This document shows, piece by piece, positions 25,378 to 35,668 of a stretch of DNA of 64,000 bases. The notes below the pieces were generated by a model. It was not told where the DNA came from. It did not search any database and saw nothing but the letters and a program-made list of their open reading frames with translations. Where the stretch lies: the NCBI GenBank assembly GCA_026936325.1, contig JAPTHN010000004.1, positions 34,029,776 to 34,093,775 of the forward strand, given 5' to 3'. Within the stretch, counting starts at the first letter, position 1, and every line of letters begins with the position of its first letter. Made by a program: the position numbers and the translations under genes. This stretch comes from Platynereis dumerilii (Eukaryota > Annelida > Polychaeta > Phyllodocida > Nereididae).

Positions 25378-26698
25378 GAGTTAACACAGCAGTAAACAAC
25401 AATGACAATTGCTTCAAAAACTCTTTACATGACCAAACAACATGATTTGACATAAAGTTTTTGTTACCATCACCTTTGTTTGCCTTGAGCCATTTAAGTG
25501 CATCTTGCACCTCACACAATTTCACAATTCTGTCCCTTACATCACCATTATCAGCTTGGCTAACATAATCATTAACACTCTCCATTACATTCTCATCTAC
25601 AGGTACGCTGTTATACAGTTCTTTGTACTTATCAGCAAAAACATCTGCAATATCCTTAGATTTTACTTTATCATCAATAGAGGCCACTGATCTATTCTTG
25701 GGCTCATATCTTTTAAACTCTCTAAAGAAATTTCGACTAGAATTCCTACCTATGGCTTCTGCCATTTTTTCTTTTCTCAATATATCCATCTTTCTTTTAT
25801 TTTTCCTATTTGCATCCATGTATTGACGATTAGTGTGTCTTTTAACATCATTTAAAACACCATTCTTAGGCTGACCAGCATCAATCCATAACCTGTGCCA
25901 GAACACACAATCATCTTTAAATGGTTTTACATCAACTGCCCAGTTGGGCCTAGCACACTTTTTACTGACTCTTGGCATACACATATCAGACTTAAAGCAA
26001 CAATCTATCAAATTTTCACACCAACTATCAATTTGTTGTCTATGCTCTTTACTTTTACAACCAGGATCATGACAATTTGACACATCAGGCAACACTAATC
26101 TATCTAACAATCTCTTCTGTTCCTGTTGGTAACACAAAACATTCTGGTCATTCACCTTATGCCATGCAATTGGTTTGTTTGCTGTCCTCTCATTCTCTTC
26201 AAACACAACAATTAAGTGATAGTTTCTCAAACACAAGACAAGGGGACTGTGATTAGAAGGATTCAAGGGCTCATCACACCTGTTAATATCTAACATAGAT
26301 TGACATATACTCTGACTTAAACAAAAATGGTCAATGCAAGTAAAACAATTATTACTTGGGTCATGATAAGTGTAATCTATTTGGTTTCTTGACAGCTCAT
26401 CCATGGTCATAACATTATGCCTCTCACAGAAGTCTTTGAAATGTATATCATGTGCATTGTGACGTTTATACTCTAAATTGAGATCACCACCAATACAAAC
26501 ATGTTTACCACTGCTAATACATTGCATAATAAAAACCTCCAATGCATCAATAGTATCTAGAAATTCTGCACTGACATGACTCTTGCTATAACTGTCAACT
26601 GGCATGTAAACATTAATAAACACAATACAGTTGTTATCAAGCTTAATCTCAATTGCACACGATCTGTTTGTATTTTTGAACAGCAACATATTTAGCAA
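25337..26698 (-). pseudogene. LINE endonuclease C-terminal part and RT N-terminal region
   Basis: The longest frame of the window (453 residues). Near residue 30 is 'VFINVYMP', then 'CIGGDLN' (catalytic Asp and Asn), 'CIDHFCLS' and 'SNHSPLV', the last endonuclease block (usually SDH; here Asn replaces Asp). A long linker follows, with a Cys-rich patch 'CHDPGCKSKEHRQQ' and basic segments. Then comes the RT entry region 'QDALKWLKANKGDGNKNF' and 'LSLLFTAVLTHG'. It ends by frame change where 'GTIESIPKD' begins in the next frame. Only indel-type damage and the SNH substitution are obvious, so this portion decayed late. Confidence 0.85.
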
Positions 26699-27041
26699 TC
26701 AAACTAAGACTTTTCTTCCATAAAATTCCTAGTCCACCTTTTGGTCTCCCAACCAATATTTCTGAGTCATGCGTTGCAGCAACACCATCAGCCAGATATT
26801 CCTCATTAATACTTCTTAACACTGCATTTTTCCTCGAATCAATTAGCCACGTTTCTTGTAGCAACAATACATCTGGCTTATGCTTGTCAGTCATACATTT
26901 AATGAAGTCTATTTTGTCAGGAGCCATCCCTGTGCTATTAAAAGTCATAATTTTAAAATCACTATTCATAATAAAAACGATAGACATCTTTAATGGATGC
27001 AATGGCTGTGTATACATAATACCCCAATCAGACCATGACAA
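26649..27041 (-). pseudogene. LINE endonuclease, N-terminal part
   Basis: This frame has 'MTFNSTGMA' (motif I, Asn), 'DVLLLQETWL' with the catalytic Glu, and 'GRPKGGLGILWKK'. These are the first conserved blocks of the exonuclease-endonuclease-phosphatase fold used by LINEs to nick target DNA. A frame change near 26670-26700 separates it from the rest of the domain, which follows directly downstream on the same strand. Confidence 0.8.
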
Positions 27042-27060
27042 AAGATTTCACCAGTTTGAC

Positions 27061-27980
27061 CATTATGCCATCCATAACGGTTCATATGATATCCTAATAG
27101 TGTAAATATATTTGTAAATTTATAATTACTCTTTCTTACCATTTATGCATGGTCTTCTTATTAATTTGTGAATAATTAAATTAATATTTTGGTAGGTTTG
27201 TATAGAATTATGTAATGTTAAATAACAAAAATTAGAAAGATAGGCCTATGTGGTTAGAAGATCAGCTTCCAGCAGTCACATGACATGCTAATTACCTGTA
27301 TGACCAGTAGCCACTTATCCAATTTGCCAGCCGATATCTCAATTAACTTTTGGCCCAGAACCTAATTATCAATTACTTCTATTACATAACCAGAGATTGT
27401 GACTACAATTTAAATGGATAATTTGAGTAATGTTTTTTCTGCTGTGCTAATTACCACAAGTAATGCGCAGTCAGTCTACCCTATAGTTATATTGCCATCT
27501 ACACAACATGACATAAATGTATCACTAATCCCTTTTTAGCCTTAATTGATCACTTTAGGACGTGCATCCCAGCTATAATCTTACTACTTCTTGGGTTAAT
27601 TATGACTCCCTCCGGATTCATCTGGAAAATTATAGTCTATTGTCATGTTGCCGAAAGTCTGCTTTTCTTTAATTTGTCAAATGGTCTATTGCCTTCTGAC
27701 CCCCTTTTTTTTTTTTTTTAAGTCTGCCTGAATGACCTGTATTACCTTACAGAGCGCCAATACAATTGAACTTGCCTTTCATGATTAATTTAGCAACCTG
27801 CTGTATGCCTTCTTTCATGGACTATTGAGTTCATTGAACATTACTTTTGAGCACTGTTGTATATATTTCTTTTTGCAACCTAGCGGTTGGGGTACGTTGC
27901 AGCGTCCCCATATCGTCCTTTTGCAACATATTACTTGGGATAAGTCTCCGCCTGCATCGGCCTGGGAAACCGATCATATT
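27061..27980. other. LTR element interior, no recognised gene
   Basis: AT-rich sequence with a T-run at 27705-27720. Nothing coding is recognised. Confidence 0.4.
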
Positions 27981-28240
27981 TTGTCCGGCTTATGCCGAGG
28001 TTGTCCGGCTTATGCCGTGGTTGTCCGGCTTATGCCGTGGTTGTCCGGCTTATGCCGTGGTTGTCCGGCTTATGCCGAGGTTGTCCGGCTTATGCCGTGG
28101 TTGTCCGGCTTATGCCGTGGTTGTCCGGCTTATGCCGAGGTTGTCCGGCTTATGCCGTGGTTGTCCGGCTTATGCCGTGGTTGTCCGGCTTATGCCGTGG
28201 TTGTCCGGCTTATGCCGTGGTTGTCCGGCTTATGCCGTGT
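27981..28240. repeat. Thirteen-unit 20-bp tandem array (minisatellite)
   Basis: The unit is ttgtccggcttatgccgtgg. Thirteen units abut without spacers. Almost the only variation is A or T at unit position 18: A in units 1, 5 and 8, T elsewhere; the last unit ends 'tgt'. Each unit holds the inverted repeat CGGC-TTAT-GCCG, so transcripts could form a row of small hairpins. As 20 is not a multiple of 3 and no frame makes a stop, all three plus frames stay open and encode the same rotating peptide; I regard these as artefacts. It lies inside the LTR element. Confidence 0.95.
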
Positions 28241-31200
28241 GTTTCTACTACAAATTAGCACAACTTTTCATGCGTTTCTGAGGGCCTTGCTCACCCTGTG
28301 ATTGTAGCATCGCTTCGCATGCAGGGGAATGAATCAATTTTTTTTTTAAATGACTCTTTTCAAAAAATAAAACACACCTTGGTTGGCCAACCAATCACCT
28401 TTAATAGTTCATTACATGGTACGACTCCGACGCAGCCCGGCAGGTAGAATACCACCTTGTTGCCGACCTCACTGATGCTACTGTGGGAAGTAGTTTCTTG
28501 TCGTTTGGCAGCAACTATTATGGCGCAACCCCTGCCACAAAATTTTGGCTCATCCCACAGGGCCACGCTCCTGCGGAGCCGCTAAATCCGTAATTACCTG
28601 CTCTAATCTTTACACCTGTAGAGAGGCGGCAGCCCTCATTAAGCTTGCAAGATTATGTAAGTACATTTTTCAGTTGAGTCATTTACCGGTCATTCGGACC
28701 ACCAACCTGCATATGAGTTTACTAATTAGTAAACTGGGGATTTATTAGGCGTCGAGTGTTGTTTTTGTGTCCAGAAGTTCAAAATCACCATACTCCCAAT
28801 TTTTCTTACACGCGTGTAATTTGGCGGGAAAGTCCTTTTAGTGCCACTGTTTATTTTCAGTGCCACTACTTGTTTCATGAATGGTGAAATTCATGAATTT
28901 TTAATGGCATACACTGTATATTTCTTATGAAGGCGATTTTGCTATCCATTAAGTGGTTGGCAGGTTCATATTGTTTTATTGTTGCTGATACTATTTGAAA
29001 TTCCTCTATTGTATTAAAACACTTAGGTGCCTACCCAGGCATGCATTGTCTGACCGTTCGGCAGACATCAGCATCCCAGCCCAGTTCATTTTGTGGGTGT
29101 TTTGTCTTTTTCTACATCACCAAAATTCTATATATTTAAATTTAGTCATCATTTACATGATGTGTTGTCAGATTGTTGCATCTCTATCATGGTTTTGATG
29201 TGATTCACTGTTATTGACCGGGAGCCAATTAAGCACTGATGATACATCAATTTTGCAGTGACTTATTTCTTTTCTATCGCGCATTATGGTTAGTTTTTTC
29301 CCCATTCTTAACAGAACATCATTTGCTGGCCTACCATACACCCCATATTACTTTATAATTCTATATCATCTCATCTATTATCTGTAAATTTTGATTGAGA
29401 CTATTATCCATACACTTGTTTTGTTAAATCAATGTTTAAATATCATATAGTGATTGCTTTTTTTTCACAGCCTACTCTGCTTGCAAATAGATTTGAGAGT
29501 TCTTACCCTGTTTTGATAAATTTATGCTGTGTTGTCAAACAATTTTGCGGGGGTGTCTCCTTGATCAACTTGAGTGCTAGCGGTCCAACTGGCCGTCCAG
29601 TTTTAGTGCGAGATTAAATTGGGCACATAAATGATCAGGGAGGCTCTCTCTGCTCATGTCTATTGATCCATATCTGAGTACATGTTGCAGCTATTGTTGG
29701 ATCATCAGTCACCATAATGGGCATCTTGTCACGAGATATATATATATTGGGCATCCGAGAGACAATTGATTGGGCACCACGTTTAATTGGGCACCACGAT
29801 CGAGCATGGGACCACGCTTCAACAGGACGTGCGACCACCCCGAGTCGGCCAAGTTCCTGTGATCATCTCATGGCAATATGAAGAGGGCACCATTTTGGGG
29901 CGACTCTAGTGTAAACATTCCGTTTCACTCCATTTCTGTCGTAACCAGGCACGCAGATAATTGCAGAACTTTCCTTGAACTTTTGTGTCTGGCTTGGCAT
30001 TGTGCAGTCTTCGTCGCGCATGTCACCATTCGCAAATAAGCTCACATTGTATGCTGATATGGATGATGTCATCCCCTGCTTAACTAACGTTTAATCATCA
30101 ACAGATGGCTAACATGGATTGCCTCTGTTTATTAAGCAGTATCCAAGAACTTTTGTGAATTGAAAGAGCATTGCCCCATTTTCAGTTGGTGACTAATCTG
30201 GATTGTCCCAGCTTGCTTCTGGCATGCATCTTTTCAACAAAACTCTTTTCCTCTGGGTAACTCACTTATTCAGGTGGCTAATATGGATTGCCCCTGACAT
30301 CGGTTACCTCGCCAGGCACTAAATTGGATTGTGTCAAGTTCAGAAGAGTTTCTTCACCATGAATTCTCTGTGATCTCAGGAAGTGCATGAACAAAGACTC
30401 ATGACGACGTCTTCATCTCCATGACCCACCCGGGTCCACCCAATATCGGGAATGTCTGCATACACACATAAAAGTTGTGACAAACGAGTCACCACCTCTT
30501 CTGCCTGGCCCTAACCTGGGTCAGTCACACAACGAAGCCGGTCTGGCAAGTCTTCACGGTATTGCAGATATATCAGTCCCTCGGGTCTTCAGCATGATCA
30601 CCGAGAATACGGAAGTCTTCGGCAGCTTCCTGACGCCAGTCTTCGCCGCTCCAACAATACTCCATTGGCTGTAGTCATAACAACTACTGCCTTGGGCTCC
30701 ATGTCGGCATAGGAAGTCACCATGCCACGTCGTTTCTCGTATCTGTGTCACACTGACTATGCTGCTACCTGGTCCTATGCTGCCCCCATCGTCTTGCCCA
30801 GCCGGGCCAGATTCGTCCGTTACGCCCCCGAAGTCCAGCGTCCTTCACAGTTACCACGTCCGGTGCGTTGGTATCGCTCACAGTGCCCCCAAACGACTCT
30901 CACCCAATTTTGTGTCTTCACTTGGCCCCATTGTGGTCTCAAGAACAAAAGCCCGACGGACGCTCACTCATGTGCGTCAGCTTCGTTAATATATACCCCA
31001 TTACTGACTCACTGGTTTCAACAAATGTGCTCTATCGTCGTTTTATCAAGCCCACGAACATTTTTTCTTTTTTTTTGCAGAACTAATCTCGCGCTGAAAC
31101 AATTAATTTAACTGATAAAGACTCTCATTTTTATTTAAAGACTCTTTTCTGGCTTCATGCCTCATTTTCACGTTTACATTGATGTCTTTTGTCGTGTGTG

Positions 31201-32074
31201 TGTAACAAGTTTTACGAAACTATAGTCCACTATTGATTCCTTGTGTTCTCCATATTGGACTATTGTTTTATCATTTTGCTTATTATCGCTTTGATCACTG
31301 TTATTACTGATATTTGCGTTTTTAATTATGTTTGATTACGGTTTAAATTATTGCTTTTAATTGCTTATATCTTACCATTATCTGGTTAAGCTTCGTGCAT
31401 ATGTAATGGCACGATGGGGATGATACCCGTAACTCCCCTTGATAAAAACGGCTATTTGACTCGCCTGGTGCTTGAGTCTTTTCTGCTGAGGAGCCACGTA
31501 ATTAGCGGCTCTAATTTAAAAAACGTTGGATGAATCATATAACATCCAACGGTCCAAAAAAATAGTAAATATCGATAGTTGGGTCATAAGAATAATTTGT
31601 CCCTTACTATCAATCGTTAAAACCTAAGATCCATTCTTCTAATTAAGCTCCCTCCTAGCATCTCATTGACACCACCGAAGGACTGTCATTCAGCTCCTTA
31701 CTTTCTTTATATCAATGACGCAAGCCATTATCTTGCTTCTTCTCGGAATTTTTCCCTTTTTCCAAATTTTATTTTATGGACGTATTTCACACGCCCGATT
31801 TTCATCTTAATTTTTTCCCCCCCTTCCGCCTGCCCGGTGGTAGTGGTTACATCACGCTGATGTCACCACAACTTTCATTAAAGCGTTCACAAAGATCAGG
31901 TGCAATGAGACGCGTTTCTTTTAAGTATACTCCGATCCTTATGAAGGACATAACTGGTCGGAAGATCAGAAGTTGTTTTAAACAAGCCTTAGCAAATAGT
32001 TTGATATAATTTACTATATTCTCCTCAAAATGGGAGAAAACCAATCTTATTAAAAAATCCTTGATTGGCCGGGA
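28241..32074. other. LTR element interior, 3' part, with short scattered motif repeats
   Basis: No gene is recognised. A perfect palindrome GGTTGGCCAACC lies at 28381. The phrase 'attgggca' recurs at about 29618, 29747, 29769 and 29783, and 'taa-atggattgcc' variants at about 30108, 30191, 30274 and 30319. The 30400-31000 part is richer in GC, with overlapping frames in three phases (the longest 129 residues at 30722-31111) that match no family I know. Confidence 0.4.
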
Positions 32075-32754
32075 TGTCACCACTGAGGCTTATACCCTCA
32101 GTGCTGTCTTTCTGTCTTCAGATTATTCCTTCCTTGCCCATTCACCTGCCTCTTCTCCAATCTCATTAAATGCCTCTAATAATAATGTTTAATTTAAAGT
32201 AGCAATATTGAATAATGTTATATACATATTAATTAATTAAGCGATGCCCGCTTTATTATTGTATAATCGTTAATCAGATTAAAGTATCAATATATCATAT
32301 TCACACCACTCCATGGTAGTTTCCATGGCAACTGCTAGGATTAGCTGTACTTGCGCATGCACAAACGGAACGGCTAAAGATAGAAAATAACCTAGGGTTG
32401 CTCAGGCAGAAGGGGAGAGGCCTTTGCCCGCGGAGGCTGGGTTCTCCTCGGCTCCCTGATGTTTAGGACGGGCATCAGGTAGGAGGCAGGTGAGGTGAGA
32501 GTTAAGGCAAGATTATGGCAGAACAGGTTTATTAAGATTAGCAGGATGTTCGTTTGTTGATTGACATGAATGTAATTGTTCTGTATTAAAGAAGTATTGG
32601 ACTCTTAATGGTCATGCCTCTGGTATTTCTTGAGTAGGTGTTTCATGACGACAAGTGTTGAGGTGTCTCCCGCAGGATCCCCGGTAATGAGTCCATCTAC
32701 TCAGTAACATCAATTAGCTACCTCTGAGAGTGAGAGAAACATACGAAGATGGCA
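32075..32754 (+). repeat. Right (3') LTR, 680 bp
   Basis: Same length and termini as the left LTR and, by eye, one base different (within 'catgRcgacaag'). The sequence after it (32755-33441) belongs to the right part of element B. Confidence 0.8.
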
Positions 32755-33443
32755 CGATGCAACTACAGAAACAAGTTCTCAAACAGCCCAGACAATAGCT
32801 GCGGTTGAAAAAGGCTTAGGATCTTTCAGAAAGGCTTCACACAACCTGAATATCAGCTGCAGAGTTAAACATCGGCACTTTTTGTGCCTTCGTTTCGCTA
32901 TTCTCCCAACCGCACATCTGCCCCCGTAAGAAAAGCATAAAGAAAGTCCACATGGTACTGATTTTTGTCCTGCGGCTGCTATTCAGGTTGTTAGAGTCTT
33001 TTTGATAAACCGTATGCCTTTTTCACTCTATTTCATGTGTTTAGGTCATTCCTTGACCTGTTTCAATAGTTGAAGTGTTTCACTGCAATATCATTGTGTG
33101 TGACAAACTCTGACCTGACTTCTCAAAAAACAATATTTTAACAAGTTAAGTGGCACCGACTGAAGCAAATTGTGTGGCCTTTTGCATCATTTTCTTCAGG
33201 CTTTCACATGAAAACATTAGATTTGATCTGTGGAGTGCCTAATACCCCTGTCCAATGACCATACCCCAATGTGATAAACATTGCCGCAGATGCAGATGCA
33301 ATGGTCAGAATTTAACGATTTTCTGGAACTGAGTCTTTTGACACCTGATTATACATATGCATCAACTCAACAGCCCATCTTAATTGTAGACAGAAAAATA
33401 CAGCCCTGGCAATAGTTTTGCGTTTTTTATTTGGTTCAGTTTA

Positions 33444-34027
33444 GTTGTCTTTTGTATAAACATGCTGTAACTTATTGTATTAGGTAAGTCTATATTACAA
33501 GATTATCTTTCAATCATGTCATGCAGGTGTCATCAGATTTTTTTTAAGTCTGCAGATTCTGCAATGAATTCTGCTCAAGCTGGATTTTGGTCACACCTGA
33601 AATCAAACCTGAGTCCTTCAAAATGGTTTTATCATGGATCTATAACTTAACCCCTTATAGCTCTATGGTTTTATGAACTTATCCCAAATAAAGCAATATT
33701 ACAAAGAGTATTTTGACCTCATGAGGTTTAACTGATTAATATTCAACCTAAAAAACTGCCATACAATGTATGCACAACACACTGAACTTACAAATGACTA
33801 ATGTTTATAGAAAAACTGACATTGAACAGCAGATAGTCGTCTTTTTCAGATTAAGCACTCAGTGAGTTAGGTCTGATTAATCGTTTGACCAAAATCAACT
33901 TTAGCAAACCACCAATAATCTTGTGGAATGCTGCATTGTTCTGGTAGAAGGATTCTTTTTTTTCAAACGTCACCCCATCAGTGCTCCCAGAAGAACCATA
34001 CAGTCCATCTTTATCAGATAATAAAAC
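33444..34027. other. Interior of element A, right side
   Basis: It lies between the right end of B and the motif cluster of A. No coding sequence is seen. It is not obviously similar to the equivalent left stretch (12946-13313). Confidence 0.4.
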
Positions 34028-34307
34028 ATGCGTGATAATACACCTACTGCTGCGTGGTATTAAACAGAAGTGCGTGATATTACCCCAGAAAATGCTAAAA
34101 TGACCATAGTTACTTTAACTATTGTGCAAAGTGCTCTAGAAGCTGCCGACCAATGGAATTTGACATTTTTATGACACCTGAGTTCAATATCAATCAAAAG
34201 CTTCACTTTTGGTCATGATAGTTATAACACCAAGGAAGTGGTAGCTGTACAGAAACACTGCAGTGTAATAACACGCACTAGCTGCGTGATATTACCCACT
34301 TTTACCC
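34028..34307 (-). repeat. Element A right arm with TGCGTGATATTA motif cluster
   Basis: Complement of the left-arm motifs: 'atgcgtgataatac', 'ctgcgtggtatta', 'gtgcgtgatattacccc' and the terminal 'gctgcgtgatattaccc' with 'acttttaccc'. Confidence 0.65.
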
Positions 34308-34309
34308 TA

Positions 34310-35040
34310 TAACATCAAATAGTGGAAAAATATGTTTATATTGAAATCAAAATTTCTGCTGCAAAAGATTGGGACTGCTTGAAAACATGTATTTCACTTT
34401 AAGATGTTGCTTGCAAGAGATTATTTCTGCACAAAATTGCTCACTGTTAAATTGCGCGATATCAAATTTTGCAATATGAGTGACACTAATTTTCAACAGA
34501 CAATATAGCCCAATTGTTTTATAAGAGTACCAATCCCATTTTAATGTTGGATCTTACACATTTCAAAGAATTTAATTAGCTCTGAGAAAAGTGACGGATG
34601 AATGTTTCACATGAAGCTTAATCACGTTGTCAGTATGTTTACCCAGATAAAGCTGAGGTCTTCATTGTAAACACAGCATAGTGAAGAAATCAAATGCACC
34701 AATCGGGTATTTCTTGTAAGCAACTATGAAAAATCATCACAATATTTGGTATAATGAAATTTGAGTGGAAGTTCAATCTTCATAAGAAAGGAACAAAAGA
34801 AAAGATCTAAAGGATCGTAATGGAATTATTGGGCATGTTGATATTGAATCCTTTTGATGTCAATCAAGTTGCATGATCCATGAGAGAGAAAGTATATATT
34901 TTGTAAGACAGACATTGATATCTTCCAAGAAATGCAACGGCTTATGATTTGATATCCATGAAAACAATCTAGTTGGAATATATGAATTAATCACTTTAAA
35001 TTAAAAATGAATATCTCATAGGTAAAAACAGTTTACATCG
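34310..35040 (+). repeat. Dispersed repeat D, copy 2
   Basis: Diverged direct copy of 5993-6885 (landmarks given there). It starts with 'taacatcaaat' immediately after element A. Confidence 0.75.
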
Positions 35041-35457
35041 TGTCCAACTTGATATATTTGGTGGACCTGCAGAAAATTACGCTGTAAACATTTCGGCACC
35101 GATTTGGTTAGAAATACGTAAAAACCATGCATTCCATATTTTCTACTCAAAACGTCAGATAATATGTATGACATATTATAAGATGCCAAAATATTGTATT
35201 ACGTTATCATTTATTTTATTAAAAATGTCATAATCTTAGTCCGTGAGAATAAATTGATCACTTATGATGTTTTTAAAAGCAGCAACAGGAATCCGGGGCC
35301 TAGATCCTTGGAGGTCGGGATGGGGGGTTGCAACCCCCTTAAATTGATCCTTGGGGAGATGATCATATGATTATCTCCTCCCCCCTAGATTTTCCAAAAT
35401 AAATGCTTGGTGGTGACAATTATTGATTATATTTAGCTGTTTTTCCATTATACACTG
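35041..35457. other. No recognised gene
   Basis: A GC-richer patch with 'ggggggttgcaaccccctt' (35324-35342), a near-perfect inverted repeat, and 'ggggagatgatcatatgatt' followed by 'atctcctcccccc' lies at 35353-35387. These look like tips of decayed transposons. Confidence 0.4.
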
Positions 35458-35668
35458 CACTGTAAATTTTGAATTTTGAGTTAGCTTAATTGATTGAGTG
35501 AGATGGTTGCACAATTCCTTTGAGCCAAGATAGCTTGTTGTTTGCAAGTTATAACAACATAAAGATTATCATTACTCAAAACAGCAAGCTATCATGGCTC
35601 AAACAAATTGTGCAACCCTCTCACTCAATCTTTAAAGCTAACTCAGAATTTCAGAATTTACAGTGTGT
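35458..35668. mobile_element. Fold-back element with about 90-bp arms
   Basis: The left arm reads ACTGTAAATTTTGAATTTTG ... 'gttgcacaattcctttgagcc' without a stop in pairing to 'agatagcttg'. The right arm complements it from 'caagctatcatggctcaaa' to 'aatttacagt'. The arms are nearly symmetrical with a short loop (35548-35585), so single strands would form a long hairpin. No target duplication is clear. Confidence 0.75.

Larger units (their letters stand above)
24430..27060 (-). mobile_element. CR1/Jockey-group LINE, endonuclease plus reverse transcriptase, dead
   Basis: The minus-strand order is apurinic endonuclease, RT, then a C-terminal region, as in ORF2 of CR1/L2/Jockey-group LINEs. The pieces lie in four frames (separate entries). 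The RT core is missing the YxDD block. It is a different family from the LINE at 18.3 kb (compare 'NYRGIVLCNSIAKLLD' with 'NYRPVSLLTIMSKVV'). It lies inside the LTR element, so it is either a later insertion or was captured with it. No clear ORF1 or target duplication was seen. Confidence 0.85.
13682..32754 (+). mobile_element. Large LTR retroelement, probably non-autonomous, very young
   Basis: Two 680-bp direct repeats, starting TG and ending CA, bound a 17.7-kb interior. By eye the repeats differ at one base, so by the usual LTR clock the element is recent. The plus orientation is inferred from a Gag-like zinc-knuckle ORF near the left LTR. A possible primer-binding site starts with TGG right after the left LTR; no clear polypurine tract precedes the right one. 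I recognise no protease, reverse transcriptase or integrase belonging to it. Other retroposons sit in the interior, so the original element was shorter. I see no target duplication: the flanks are 'acaat' and 'cgatg'. Family is unresolved; it looks like a gutted or LARD-type derivative. Confidence 0.7.
13316..33441. mobile_element. Element B: Tc1/mariner-like TA-flanked inverted-repeat element, inside A
   Basis: The left end is AACTGAACCAAATAAAAAAC then GCAAAACT; the right end complements it exactly there. TA flanks at 13314-13315 and 33442-33443. Homology between the arms continues for about 365 bp (left 13316-13672; right 33441 back to about 33080), with landmarks 'aatcaggtgtcaaa', 'tttatcacattggggta', 'gaaaatgatgcaaaaggcc' and 'acacaatgatatt'. 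Excluding the LTR element, B is about 1.05 kb. The terminal sequence resembles known animal Tc1-type ends from memory; no transposase frame is left. Confidence 0.7.
12461..34307. mobile_element. Element A: TA-flanked inverted-repeat transposon hosting all inner insertions
   Basis: The left terminus is GGGTAAAAGTGGGTAATATG, then ACGCA. The right terminus, complemented, is GGGTAAAAGTGGGTAATATC, then ACGCA. TA flanks both (12459-12460, 34308-34309). Each arm also carries a cluster of the motif TAATATCACGCA or close variants (left 12478-12945, right 34028-34296). Neither arm has both ends on its own, so the two arms are best read as the ends of one element. Without the inner element B, A would be about 1.7 kb. 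No transposase was seen. Confidence 0.65.

Noticed and set aside
27981-28240. CRISPR array
   Set aside because: Units abut with no spacers, are too short, and the context is eukaryotic.
27825-28301. Three overlapping open frames of 88-158 residues over the 20-bp array
   Set aside because: A 20-bp unit without stops stays open in all frames; the peptide is the same rotation in each, so this is a repeat artefact.
13682-32754. Polinton/Maverick or another large DNA virus-like element
   Set aside because: No DNA polymerase, packaging ATPase, protease or capsid gene is visible; the TG...CA direct repeats and zinc knuckle fit an LTR element better.
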